Below are positions 16,995 to 25,075 of a stretch of DNA of 43,235 nucleotides, one piece after another (the stretch's first letter is position 1; every line of letters begins with the position of its first letter). Source of the stretch: Actinomycetota bacterium (GTDB lineage Bacteria > Actinomycetota > Humimicrobiia > Humimicrobiales > Humimicrobiaceae); assembly GCA_023488645.1 (NCBI GenBank), contig JAMDDL010000162.1:1-43235 (forward strand), in the 5' to 3' direction. Position numbers and translations under genes: made by a program. Under the pieces are notes generated by a model. The model was not told the DNA's origin. It did not search any database and saw nothing but the letters and a program-made list of their open reading frames with translations.

Positions 16995-17306
16995 TTAACC
17001 TTTAAACTTTTTTATAATTTCTTTTAATTCGTCTTCATCAGGAAAAGATATTGCAACATTTTGGCACCTGACAGCACAATAGGAGCAGGATACAATGCAT
17101 CTGTATGGATATGCTACAATCACTTCTTTATTATCATTTATTTCATATACCTTCATAGGGCAAATCTGCAAACAGGTTTTGCAATTATTACATTTACTCT
17201 TATCAATCGTAGGGTACCACTTAATCTTATTTCTATCTATACCTTTATATGTATTGCTAATAAAGTCATAATCCCTGAAATTATCATAAACCTTATTTGA
17301 GTTCAT
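16995..17306 (-). CDS. two-cluster [4Fe-4S] ferredoxin-like protein
   Basis: A 103-aa protein with an N-terminal extension of about 35 residues and two cluster motifs: C39-x2-C42-x2-C45-x3-C49-P, and C70-x3-C74-x2-C77-x3-C81. The first is classical and the second has one extra spacer residue. It would carry electrons in the cytoplasm. I place the start at the ATG at 17306, which overlaps the cobN stop as TAATG and has GGAGATT upstream; the frame stays open further up but only inside cobN. Tight coupling to cobN and co-transcription with a radical SAM gene suggest it supplies electrons to a reaction in this operon, for instance reduction of cobalt or of the SAM cluster. That role is inference. 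Confidence 0.88.
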   Translation of the reverse strand: MNSNKVYDNFRDYDFISNTYKGIDRNKIKWYPTIDKSKCNNCKTCLQICPMKVYEINDNKEVIVAYPYRCIVSCSYCAVRCQNVAISFPDEDELKEIIKKFKG

Positions 17307-20300
17307 TATTCTAAATCTCCTTCTATCTCCAGCATTATTTCTCGTAAATTCTCTTTCATTTCCTCCGTAGTATTCCACATATTTCTTTCTATAGCTTCGA
17401 GCAGCCTCTCAGCAATATTATGAAGGGCATAAGGATTATGCTCTTTGAAAAAATCCTGCATCCCCTTATCAAGAGCATATGTTTGAGCCAAAGCATCATA
17501 CATCCAGTCTTCCATTGTATTGCCCGTAGCATCCCAGCCAAAAGCAATATCCACCATTCTTGAAAAATCTCCGGCTCCCTTGAAACCATGTTTTTTCATA
17601 CTTTCAATCCATTTTGGATTTAATACGCGCGCCCTGAATATATGCTTTGCCTCTTCTTTCACAGTTCTGACTTTCACTCTGTCGGGATCTGATGTATCAC
17701 ACGAATATGCCTGAGGATCTTTTCCTGAAAAATATCTTACGGCAGCAATCATACCTCCCTGATAGGAATAAAAATCGTCGCCATCCAGAAAATCATATTC
17801 CCTCGTATCTTCGTTCTTTACAACAATCTGTGTTTTTTTTAGTCTTTCCTTAAAAACTTCCGGCATAAATTTACCAAATTCTTTTTCCGAATAAGCATAA
17901 GCTCCCCATGTTACATATACTTCCGCAAAATCTTTATCATCAGTCCAAGCTTGAGAATCTATTAAATCACTGACCCCGGCACCATAAGTTCCTGGTTTTG
18001 AACCAAAAACTCTTGCACATGCCATTCCCTTGCTTTCTTCAGGCTTTATTTTTTTCTCAACGCAATTTGCGTATGTTTCCTTAAAATGCTTTCTTACAAA
18101 GTTCATCTCATCGGGTTCATCCAGCTCGATGACTTTCTCTACCGCATTATTAATCAAAAATATTATATTGGGGAAGGCATCCCGCAGTCCTCCTTCCCTG
18201 ATTGTAAAATCAATCCTTGGTCTTCCAAGCTCATTTAAGGGAATGACTTCAAACCCTTTAACTCTTCCGCTTTTATCTTCCCATACTGGCTTTACTCCGA
18301 TTAAATTAAATATTTCTCCGATGTCGTCCCCTTTTGTTCTCATAACTCCGCCGCCCCATATAATCATTCCGATACTTTCCGGGTAAGTGCCTTCTTCTTT
18401 TAAATATCTTTCGATTAACTCATCGGCAAGTTTTGAACCTGTTTTAAAAGCAGCTCTTGAAGGAACTGCCTGTGGATCAATGGAATAAAAATTCCTTCCT
18501 GTCGGCAGGATATCGGCACATCCTCTTGTTGGAGCCCCGGAGGGACCAGGCGGCACAAAACAACCGCTTAAAGCTTTGATGCAGGCGTCATTTTCTTCCG
18601 TTGTTCTTGCGAGTTTATCCAGTAATGTTAAGCTTATGTATTTAAGAACCTCATATATTTTTTTTGAATCATGGTCAAAAACCTCCCTAATTGCTTTCTC
18701 TGCAACAGCCATATCAGAGGAATAATTTAATGATTCATACTTATTAATTAACTCAGATATTTTTAAATTAATTTCATCAAGCAGTATAGCATTAGGTTTA
18801 CCTGATAAAGGATTTGTTTTGCCTCTGTTTGCAAGAATGTCTTCATAATCAAGATTGTATATTTCTGCAACCGCTTCTCTTAAAGAAGGAACTGAACCAT
18901 TTGCTAACCTTGTTAATGCTATCAGCATCTCACGAAGCGCGGAATCCTCTGGTGCATGGCCCATAATATGCAGACCATCTCTTATCAAAGTATCTTTTAC
19001 CTCACTTATATACCCGTGCAGCTTATCTATGAATTTATCAAAATCATTAAAAGCTTCTTCTTCGTCAACTTTTAAGTCGGTATCCAATTTTGCTTCTGCT
19101 GTCTTTGCCCATATTATTTTTTGCTGTGCAGGTATCTTCTTGACATCCATGGTCTTTACATCATAATAATCTTTTAATAAAACTTCTATTTCCGCCATCA
19201 TTCCATAACTGTCTGCATTATTCATAACAGGTACAAGATGATCTATAATACATGCATAACTTCTCCTTTTGGCGCATGTACCCTCACTCGGGTTATTTAT
19301 TATATAAGAATAAATATTTGGCAGATCAAGTATGGCAAGATCGGGATAGCAATTTTCCGAAAGGCCTATTGCTTTCCCCGGAAGCCATTCAAGTGAACCG
19401 TGCTTCCCGATATGCATAATAGCATCAGCTTTAAAAATATCCCTTATCCATCTGTAATATCCAAGATACTGCCACGGGGGAGATACCTCAGGATCATGGT
19501 ATATCTTTGCAGGATCTTCCAGAAAACCTCTTCTTGGCTGAACACCGATAAAAATATTACCGTTTATTATTCCCGGAATTAGCACATTATCTTTTATTAC
19601 CATAACTTTTCCCGGAGCCTCGCCCCAGTCGCTTGTAAGTTTTTCCTTATTTTCCGCAGGCAAGTAATTAAAAAAATCCCCAACCTTACTGCTATCAATA
19701 GTATCTATGGCCCTTTCTAATATTTCGTCTTCACTATTCCATCTTAAATCATTAGTTGCACTTTTTAATAACATACCCATAAGCTGATCACCTGTTTGTG
19801 GAACATCATCAACCTTATAACCCTCATCATGTAAAATTTTAAGCAGATTGGCGACACTCTGAGTTGAATCAAGGCCAAACGCAGATGCTATCTGGTCATT
19901 ACGTGGAGGGTAATTATGAAAGATAATAGCTATTTTCTTTTCCGGATTTGGTTTTTTTGAAAGTTTAGCCCAGTTTATGGTAAGGCGGGCTGCTTTTCCC
20001 ATTCTTTCCGGAATAGGAATGAATTTTGTAATCTTAAGTCCTGTAACCTCGTCTCTTTCGCTTATCTCTCTTGTACATACAGGAATTGTAATCAAATCCC
20101 CGTCAAATTCCGGAAGGGCAACGCTCCATATTATATCCATGGGATTTAAACCCTGCTTGCTTTCAATCCAATCAGAATATTCATTATATGAATTAACTAC
20201 TTTAATTACAGGTACACCAAGTTTCCTGAAAAACCATGTACGCTTATAGTTGTCATCGCTATCCCTCTCCATTGACTCAACACTGTTCTCATCTATTTTC

Positions 20301-21085
20301 GTACTACAAAGCGAAAAAAGTAACAACGATACCAGACAGTCTATAACGGTCCTGCCGTCAAGTTGAAAATAATTGGTAAAAAACCAGCCCATATCTTTAT
20401 CTATATCCTCGGAACTTGAGCCAACTGACTCAAAACATGCAAGAACATTTGCACCTTTTTTCTCAAATTCATTAATAAAGATATCAATATATGAAGTATT
20501 TCTTGTAACCCAATCCCTCTGATAAAAAACAATACCTATTGTTGGTTTATCAGGATCAATAAACTCATCAACATATGCCCTCAGATCAGGAAGATGATCC
20601 AACTTCGGATGATAAATACCAAACCTGGGAGGACTATAAGGTTCATTATACTCCACTTTCTTTATCCCGTAATAATTAAGTAAATAAAGGAATAGATTTT
20701 TGAAATTTTCTTCACCGCTATATACTATATATTTAAAAATATTCTTATATGCCTCAATACTTACAGTTGATGTCTTTATGAGATCCGGTCTTATATCAGA
20801 ACTAAAATCAAAAATACAGGTTTGTATATTCTTTTCTTCTGCTAATTTTAAAAACTCTTCATAGTAGGGAAAAGAAGTCTCACCTCCATGAAGATGGATA
20901 ATGAATATATTGCTGGAATTAGCTTCTTCGCGTGCCACACTCATAAATCCTATGTCTTTTAAAGTGTCCTGATTGATTAGATTAATATCAACAATCTTTC
21001 CATATTTTTCATTAACAAAATTCAGACCTTTAGATAAAGGTAGAAGATCACTGTCAATTACGGTAAAATAAGTTATTTTAAGCAT
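17306..21085 (-). CDS. cobN: cobaltochelatase large subunit CobN
   Basis: CobN binds the corrin ring and inserts cobalt at the expense of ATP hydrolysed by its AAA+ partner; in aerobes the substrate is hydrogenobyrinate a,c-diamide. The 1259-aa product is full length for the CobN/BchH superfamily. Recognisable segments include GIVFYQRDW, GKHGSLEWLPGKAIGLS, YPDLAILDLPNIYSYIINNP, CFVPPGPSGAPTRG and PTGRNFYSIDPQAVPS, the last two very characteristic. The ATG at 21085 follows AAGGAGATAAATATT. It heads the intact part of a minus-strand operon (cobN, ferredoxin, ABC-2 pair, ChlI/D, radical SAM) behind riboswitch 3, with the broken cobO in front. A cobN paralogue acting on another tetrapyrrole cannot be ruled out. 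Confidence 0.94.
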   Translation of the reverse strand: MLKITYFTVIDSDLLPLSKGLNFVNEKYGKIVDINLINQDTLKDIGFMSVAREEANSSNIFIIHLHGGETSFPYYEEFLKLAEEKNIQTCIFDFSSDIRPDLIKTSTVSIEAYKNIFKYIVYSGEENFKNLFLYLLNYYGIKKVEYNEPYSPPRFGIYHPKLDHLPDLRAYVDEFIDPDKPTIGIVFYQRDWVTRNTSYIDIFINEFEKKGANVLACFESVGSSSEDIDKDMGWFFTNYFQLDGRTVIDCLVSLLLFSLCSTKIDENSVESMERDSDDNYKRTWFFRKLGVPVIKVVNSYNEYSDWIESKQGLNPMDIIWSVALPEFDGDLITIPVCTREISERDEVTGLKITKFIPIPERMGKAARLTINWAKLSKKPNPEKKIAIIFHNYPPRNDQIASAFGLDSTQSVANLLKILHDEGYKVDDVPQTGDQLMGMLLKSATNDLRWNSEDEILERAIDTIDSSKVGDFFNYLPAENKEKLTSDWGEAPGKVMVIKDNVLIPGIINGNIFIGVQPRRGFLEDPAKIYHDPEVSPPWQYLGYYRWIRDIFKADAIMHIGKHGSLEWLPGKAIGLSENCYPDLAILDLPNIYSYIINNPSEGTCAKRRSYACIIDHLVPVMNNADSYGMMAEIEVLLKDYYDVKTMDVKKIPAQQKIIWAKTAEAKLDTDLKVDEEEAFNDFDKFIDKLHGYISEVKDTLIRDGLHIMGHAPEDSALREMLIALTRLANGSVPSLREAVAEIYNLDYEDILANRGKTNPLSGKPNAILLDEINLKISELINKYESLNYSSDMAVAEKAIREVFDHDSKKIYEVLKYISLTLLDKLARTTEENDACIKALSGCFVPPGPSGAPTRGCADILPTGRNFYSIDPQAVPSRAAFKTGSKLADELIERYLKEEGTYPESIGMIIWGGGVMRTKGDDIGEIFNLIGVKPVWEDKSGRVKGFEVIPLNELGRPRIDFTIREGGLRDAFPNIIFLINNAVEKVIELDEPDEMNFVRKHFKETYANCVEKKIKPEESKGMACARVFGSKPGTYGAGVSDLIDSQAWTDDKDFAEVYVTWGAYAYSEKEFGKFMPEVFKERLKKTQIVVKNEDTREYDFLDGDDFYSYQGGMIAAVRYFSGKDPQAYSCDTSDPDRVKVRTVKEEAKHIFRARVLNPKWIESMKKHGFKGAGDFSRMVDIAFGWDATGNTMEDWMYDALAQTYALDKGMQDFFKEHNPYALHNIAERLLEAIERNMWNTTEEMKENLREIMLEIEGDLE

Positions 21086-21133
21086 AATATTTATCTCCTT
21101 CTTTGTTTCTTGATATGACTATCTATATTTATA

Positions 21134-21649
21134 TTACTTTTCTTGCCTTAACCTCTTTAGAGCAAAAATGTTTTATCTATTTCATTTCAGTTACAAGTTC
21201 AGGTATTTCCAATATTTCCGGTGTGGCTTTTCTTCCTGTAAGAACTGTCTCTACTTTTTCTGGATTCAACTTAACAAGTTCTGTAATATCTTCAACCTTA
21301 AGCAAATTAAAATGCACTGCTATACTAATTTCATTAAATATGGTCATATCATGTTTACCTAAAGTTATTATTAATATTATTTCCTCCAAATCTACACTGA
21401 CCATCTCAACATCTTTTTCCCCGGGTTCTTTTCTTATAAAATAACCGTTACCATACTGTTTTATTATCACATTATCTTTAAACCTTTCCAAAGCTTTAAT
21501 CTCATTATATTTTTGCTCTTTATGAATTGGGCAAAAAAGACTTTCAAACTGTATCCTGATGCTCTGATTGCTAAACCAAGTGCAGCTGTTGTTTTCCCTT
21601 TACCATCACCCGTATAAACCTGTGTGTATCCTTTTTCTAATCCTGTCAT
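21134..21649 (-). pseudogene. cobO: broken corrinoid adenosyltransferase (CobO/BtuR/CobA type)
   Basis: The first frame (from ATG 21649) reads GYTQVYTGDGKGKTTAALGL, with an intact P-loop, and FFAQFIKS, then goes out of frame near 21520. One base over, the expected sequence resumes as KYNEIKALERFKDNVIIKQY and GYFIRKEPGEKD. Further on, NEISIAVHFNLL stands where the family has an Asp in DEIN, then VLTGRKATPEI and VTEMK, followed by a TAG stop. Beyond this stop IKHFCSKEVKARKVI matches the normal C-terminus of the family, with its real stop at 21134. A frameshift, a nonsense codon and a changed motif residue indicate a dead gene. Another adenosyltransferase must exist elsewhere if the cell makes adenosylcobalamin. 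Confidence 0.85.
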
Positions 21650-21782
21650 AAAAATTCCCTTACTGTTTTATAATTAAAAATATTTATATGGAAAAATATG
21701 TTTAAATTCTAAATACCACTTATTCTTGTTTTTAATTTATTTATAATAAAATTTATATGCAAAATGCTCGCACAAAACAAAA

Positions 21783-21807
21783 AACTCCTGACTTTTCAGC
21801 AGGAGTT
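21783..21807 (-). terminator. second intrinsic terminator in the cobO-cobN leader
   Basis: AACTCCTG and CAGGAGTT form a perfect 8-bp stem with a 9-base loop. On the minus strand TTTTTTGTTTTG follows, a good terminator. It lies between the riboswitch 3 terminator and the start of the broken cobO. On the plus strand ATATTTTTT follows, so it could work both ways. Confidence 0.7.
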
Positions 21808-21961
21808 ATATTTTTTAGTTCTTTTTGTTATCTTAATTGTTGTTTAATAGTATGTAGTATGTCCTAATAAATTATATATTTGTTTCCTATTAAGCTGGCC
21901 TCAATCAGATTTTTACTATTTTCACAACAAATGCATAAAGGAAAATATTTATATTGACAAC

Positions 21962-21996
21962 AAAAAAATTACACCCTTTAAGCCGAAGAGCTGTAA
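21962..21996 (-). terminator. intrinsic terminator of cobalamin riboswitch 3
   Basis: On the minus strand TTACA-G-CTCTT pairs with AAGGG-TGTAA around a 7-base CGGCTTA loop (one bulged G), followed by seven T residues. It is identical to the one after riboswitch 4. Confidence 0.8.
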
Positions 21997-22002
21997 CATC
22001 AT

Positions 22003-22148
22003 ATCTGTCTGCATGTTTCCTGACTTACGGGACTTTACTCTTCGCCTTCCCGGCTTATTTAAAAGCTAGTGGCATTTTGAAGAGCACACACCCGATTACA
22101 GTGGCGGTACCGCTCCAGTTTTTCACTGGATTCCTTATTCAAACAGAT
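22003..22148 (-). promoter_or_regulatory. cobalamin riboswitch 3
   Basis: Minus-strand aptamer with GGAATCCAGTGAAAAACTGG, GCCACTGTAATCGGGTG, GCCACTAGC and GTCAGGAAAC; P1 pairs TCTGTTTG with CAGACAGA. It controls the cobO-cobN operon. Riboswitch 4 at 42350-42493 is nearly the same sequence. The rest of this gap (22149-22589) holds promoters, a palindrome and no gene. Confidence 0.95.
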
Positions 22149-22189
22149 GAATAATTAAATTTCAAACAAGCATAAAAATAATTTTAGTT

Positions 22190-22195
22190 ATTATA
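22190..22195 (-). promoter_or_regulatory. -10 element upstream of riboswitch 3
   Basis: A perfect TATAAT on the minus strand about 40 bases before the aptamer. I see no good -35 at the right distance, so the call rests on the -10 box and position. Confidence 0.4.
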
Positions 22196-22469
22196 ACAGA
22201 AAAATAAGTAATTAAAAATAAGTCGAATTGATTTATTTTTAAATAAAAAGTATCTGAAATAGTATTGTTGCTTCATTTAAAAAAGCATCTGAAATAATTT
22301 AAAAAAACGGGAGGAACTCCCTTCATAAAATAATATTAAGAAGTTCATTATGAATTTGCTTTCGGACAGTTATACTTTCCAGTGAATATGAATATATTTT
22401 TAAACTCTTTTATTATTTATTTTATGGGAATTACGGGAATTGCCTCAATTCGGGTTTACTCATTCAAAT

Positions 22470-22484
22470 CATACCTTAGGTATG
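22470..22484. promoter_or_regulatory. palindrome, candidate operator of the hopanoid operon
   Basis: CATACC-TTA-GGTATG is a perfect inverted repeat with 6-base arms, 26 bases upstream of the likely -35 box of the isoprenoid/hopanoid operon. The operon ends with a TetR-family gene, whose product typically binds such palindromes. A TTTTAATAAAATTTT stretch follows, so a weak hairpin terminator is an alternative reading. Confidence 0.4.
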
Positions 22485-22510
22485 TTTTAATAAAATTTTA
22501 ATAAAATTAC

Positions 22511-22539
22511 TTGTAATAAATTGATACATACTTTAATAT
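22511..22539 (+). promoter_or_regulatory. promoter of the isoprenoid/hopanoid operon
   Basis: TTGTAA (22511-22516), 17-base spacer, TAATAT (22534-22539), about 50 bases before the first gene. A moderate match in a very AT-rich stretch. Confidence 0.45.
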
Positions 22540-22589
22540 TATTATGTGTTTTATCAAAAATAATTTAACTAACAGTAGTAAGGTTATTT

Positions 22590-23969
22590 ATGCTTGGGAT
22601 AAATGAAAAATTAAAAACCCTTGAAAATCAGGGGGGAACAATAAATATTGCAATATCCGGTATAGGACAAATGGGAAGCGCAATTATATGCCATCTTGGA
22701 AATATTAAATCTTTTAAAATTCTGGCAATAGCTGACAGAAACATAAATAATTGTCTAAAAAAGCTAAAAGAACTTGGATATAATGAGACTGATATTTATA
22801 CCATTGAGAAATATAACCGGAATAATTTAATAAACAATAAAATAGAAATTTCTCCGGATATTTTAAAACCCGGGACCATTAATCCTGGAAATACTTATAA
22901 AAGTGATATAAGCAAAGCTATAAGTGCAGGCAAAACAATCGTTACCAATGACCTTGTCGTACTTCCCCTCATAGAAGAGGTTGATGTAATTGTAGATGCT
23001 ACAGGTAATCCTGAGGCTGGAGCACAAATTGCACTCTTGGGTTTAATAAACCGCAAACACGTCGTAACTCTTAATGTTGAAACAGATACTGTAATTGGAC
23101 CCCTGCTAAAGAAAATTGCCGATAATTTTGGAGTAGTATATTCTGTTGCTGCAGGAGATGAACCGGCAGCGCTGAAGGAATTATATGACTTTGCAAATGC
23201 TTTAAATCTTGAAATCGTAGCTGCAGGTAAGGGGAAAAATAATCCTCTAAATCATGAAGCTAATCCATCAACATTGGAAGAATACGCAAAAATTAAGGGC
23301 GCCAGTGTAAAAATGATGACTTCTTTTGTTGACGGTACAAAATCAATGATCGAAATGGCTTGTTTCTCCAATTCTACGGGAATAATTCCTGACTGCAGGG
23401 GAATGCACGCTCCGAGGGTAGACTTAAAAGATTTAACGAATGTTTTTAGTTTGAAAAAAGATGGTGGAATCCTTGATAAAAAAGGTGTTGTTGATTTTGT
23501 GATTGGAAATGTAGCACCAGGAGTTTTCTTAATATACACAACCGAACAGGAAGTATTAAAGAAAGAACTAAAATATCTCCTGTCCAGCGACGGTCCAAAC
23601 TATCTGCTGTATAGACCATTCCATTTAGCAAGTATTGAAGCCCCATTATCAATTGCAAGAGCATATTTCTATAACGAGCCTACTATAGTTGCAAAGAACG
23701 GGCTTGTTTCAGAAATCATAACCGTTGCTAAAAAGGATTTAAAACGAGGGGAAATTTTAGATGGTATAGGTGGTTATACAGCATATGGTCTCATTGAAAT
23801 ATATAACAATGCAAAAAAGGAAAACCTCCTGCCTATTGGATTATGTGAAGGAGCAGTAGTTAAAAAAGAGATAAAAAAAGGCGAAGTCATCAATTGCGAT
23901 GCTGTTGAAGTTAATGCTGATTCAGTAATTTATAAATTAAGAAAACTTCAGGAAATATTAATAAGCTGA
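22590..23969 (+). CDS. DXR-II (DRL) type 1-deoxyxylulose-5-phosphate reductoisomerase candidate; homoserine-dehydrogenase-like with SAF domain
   Basis: The 459-aa protein has a Rossmann fold start with GIGQMG (residues 24-29), DVIVDATGNPEAG, NVETDTVIGPLL and SVAAGDEPAALKELYDFA, and a C-terminal SAF-like segment (CEGAVVKKEIKKGEVINCDA, about residues 420-440). This architecture (COG4091) is usually annotated homoserine dehydrogenase, but the DRL branch described from Brucella performs the DXR step of the MEP pathway. Here it starts an operon with polyprenyl synthase, type 2 isopentenyl-diphosphate isomerase and IspE, so DXR-II is the natural inference. ATG 22590 follows AAGG at proper spacing. 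Without a tree, another oxidoreductase of the same fold remains possible. Confidence 0.75.
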   Translation: MLGINEKLKTLENQGGTINIAISGIGQMGSAIICHLGNIKSFKILAIADRNINNCLKKLKELGYNETDIYTIEKYNRNNLINNKIEISPDILKPGTINPGNTYKSDISKAISAGKTIVTNDLVVLPLIEEVDVIVDATGNPEAGAQIALLGLINRKHVVTLNVETDTVIGPLLKKIADNFGVVYSVAAGDEPAALKELYDFANALNLEIVAAGKGKNNPLNHEANPSTLEEYAKIKGASVKMMTSFVDGTKSMIEMACFSNSTGIIPDCRGMHAPRVDLKDLTNVFSLKKDGGILDKKGVVDFVIGNVAPGVFLIYTTEQEVLKKELKYLLSSDGPNYLLYRPFHLASIEAPLSIARAYFYNEPTIVAKNGLVSEIITVAKKDLKRGEILDGIGGYTAYGLIEIYNNAKKENLLPIGLCEGAVVKKEIKKGEVINCDAVEVNADSVIYKLRKLQEILIS

Positions 23970-23987
23970 TTTTAAAGGTTGTTAACA

Positions 23988-25037
23988 ATGATGCAATTAC
24001 CGGCAATTTTTGAAATATATAAGCCCTATATAGAAAAAGAAATAAAATCCTTACTTAGCAATACAGAGCTGTTAAAGATTTCAAAAAATAAGATTGCTCT
24101 TTATGAAATGATGGCTTACCACATGGGCTGGGCTGATGAAAATGGAACAAAGGTAATATCAAACAGTGGAAAATATCTAAGAGCTACTCTTGCATTGCTT
24201 TCCTGTGAATCAATATGCGGTGATTTTAAAAAAGCATTACCGGCAGCTGCTGCGATAGAATTAATTCATAACTTCTCGCTTGTCCATGATGATATCCAGG
24301 ATGGAGATGAAATAAGAAGACACAGGCCAACCGTTTGGAAGATATGGGGAAAACCCCAGGCAATAAATGTAGGAAGCGCGATGAAGACACTCGCAAATTT
24401 ATCAGTACTTAATCTTCAAAGAAATAATATCCCGCCAAATAAATTAATTGAAATTTTAAAAATTTTGGATGAAAGCTGTCTTCGTATGCTTGAGGGACAA
24501 TTTTTAGATATAGACTTTGAAATAAGACCGGATGTTGACATTGCTGACTACCTTAAAATGATAGAAAGAAAAACCGCAGCATTAATTGAATGCGCCCTTC
24601 AAATTGGTGCAGTTACTGTCATAAATTATTCAAAAATTAAACCATTTAAAAATTTCGGAAAATATTTAGGCCTGGCATTTCAGATAAGAGACGACATCCT
24701 CGGAATTTGGGGAAATGACAAAAAAACAGGCAAACCAAGTGGAAACGACCTTAGAAAAAAGAAAAAAACTTTTCCTATTGTTTATGTTTTATCAAATGCT
24801 GACAGGATTTCAAGGCAAAATTTTCTTAAAATTTACAGTAAAGAAATTATTTACGATGAAGATATAGAAAAAATACTTGATATATTAGGTAATTTAAACA
24901 TCAGAGAAATCAGCGAAAAGAAAACAGAAGAATTTTATAATCTGGCTTTAGCCGAAATTAAAAAGCTTCCCGTGAATACTGAAAAAATAATGTATTTTGA
25001 AGAAATATCAAATTTTCTGATAAATCGTGATTTTTAA
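23988..25037 (+). CDS. polyprenyl (farnesyl/geranylgeranyl) diphosphate synthase
   Basis: Condenses isopentenyl diphosphate units with an allylic primer to make C15-C20 or longer prenyl diphosphates. The 349-aa protein carries the first Asp-rich motif DDIQD (residues 101-105, HDDIQDGDEIRRHRPTVW) and the second region FQIRDDILGIWGNDKKTGKP followed by the KKKKTFP stretch. The residues before the first motif suggest a short- or medium-chain product, but chain length cannot be read safely. I choose ATG 23988 because AAAGG lies 9 bases upstream; the TTG at 23979 is too close to that site. The gene follows the DXR-like gene by 18 bp. Confidence 0.92.
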   Translation: MMQLPAIFEIYKPYIEKEIKSLLSNTELLKISKNKIALYEMMAYHMGWADENGTKVISNSGKYLRATLALLSCESICGDFKKALPAAAAIELIHNFSLVHDDIQDGDEIRRHRPTVWKIWGKPQAINVGSAMKTLANLSVLNLQRNNIPPNKLIEILKILDESCLRMLEGQFLDIDFEIRPDVDIADYLKMIERKTAALIECALQIGAVTVINYSKIKPFKNFGKYLGLAFQIRDDILGIWGNDKKTGKPSGNDLRKKKKTFPIVYVLSNADRISRQNFLKIYSKEIIYDEDIEKILDILGNLNIREISEKKTEEFYNLALAEIKKLPVNTEKIMYFEEISNFLINRDF

Positions 25038-25040
25038 ATA

Positions 25041-25075
25041 TTTTTTTATTTAATAAATTTTTTTTATTTAATAAA
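25041..25075 (+). repeat. tandem AT-rich repeat in front of idi
   Basis: Two copies of a T7-8 ATTTAATAAA unit (25041-25057 and 25058-25075) fill the gap between the prenyl synthase and the isomerase gene and end right at its ATG. No Shine-Dalgarno sequence is left for that gene. Confidence 0.7.

Noticed and set aside
17309..17378. Longer ferredoxin starting inside cobN
   Set aside because: The TAATG junction with a good ribosome site at 17306 is the more natural start, and the added residues only mirror the cobN end.
2091..22148. Repeated elements as a CRISPR array or insertion sequence
   Set aside because: The repeats are four cobalamin riboswitch leaders in two pairs; there are no regular spacers, no transposase and no target-site duplications.
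21954..22154. Plus-strand open frame of 66 codons across riboswitch 3
   Set aside because: It is the antisense of a structured, duplicated RNA leader; conservation there is explained by the aptamer.
22309..22321. GGGAG-GAA-CTCCC hairpin with a T-run on the minus strand
   Set aside because: The stem is only five pairs and no gene on the minus strand lies upstream that would need it; kept as a weak possibility only.
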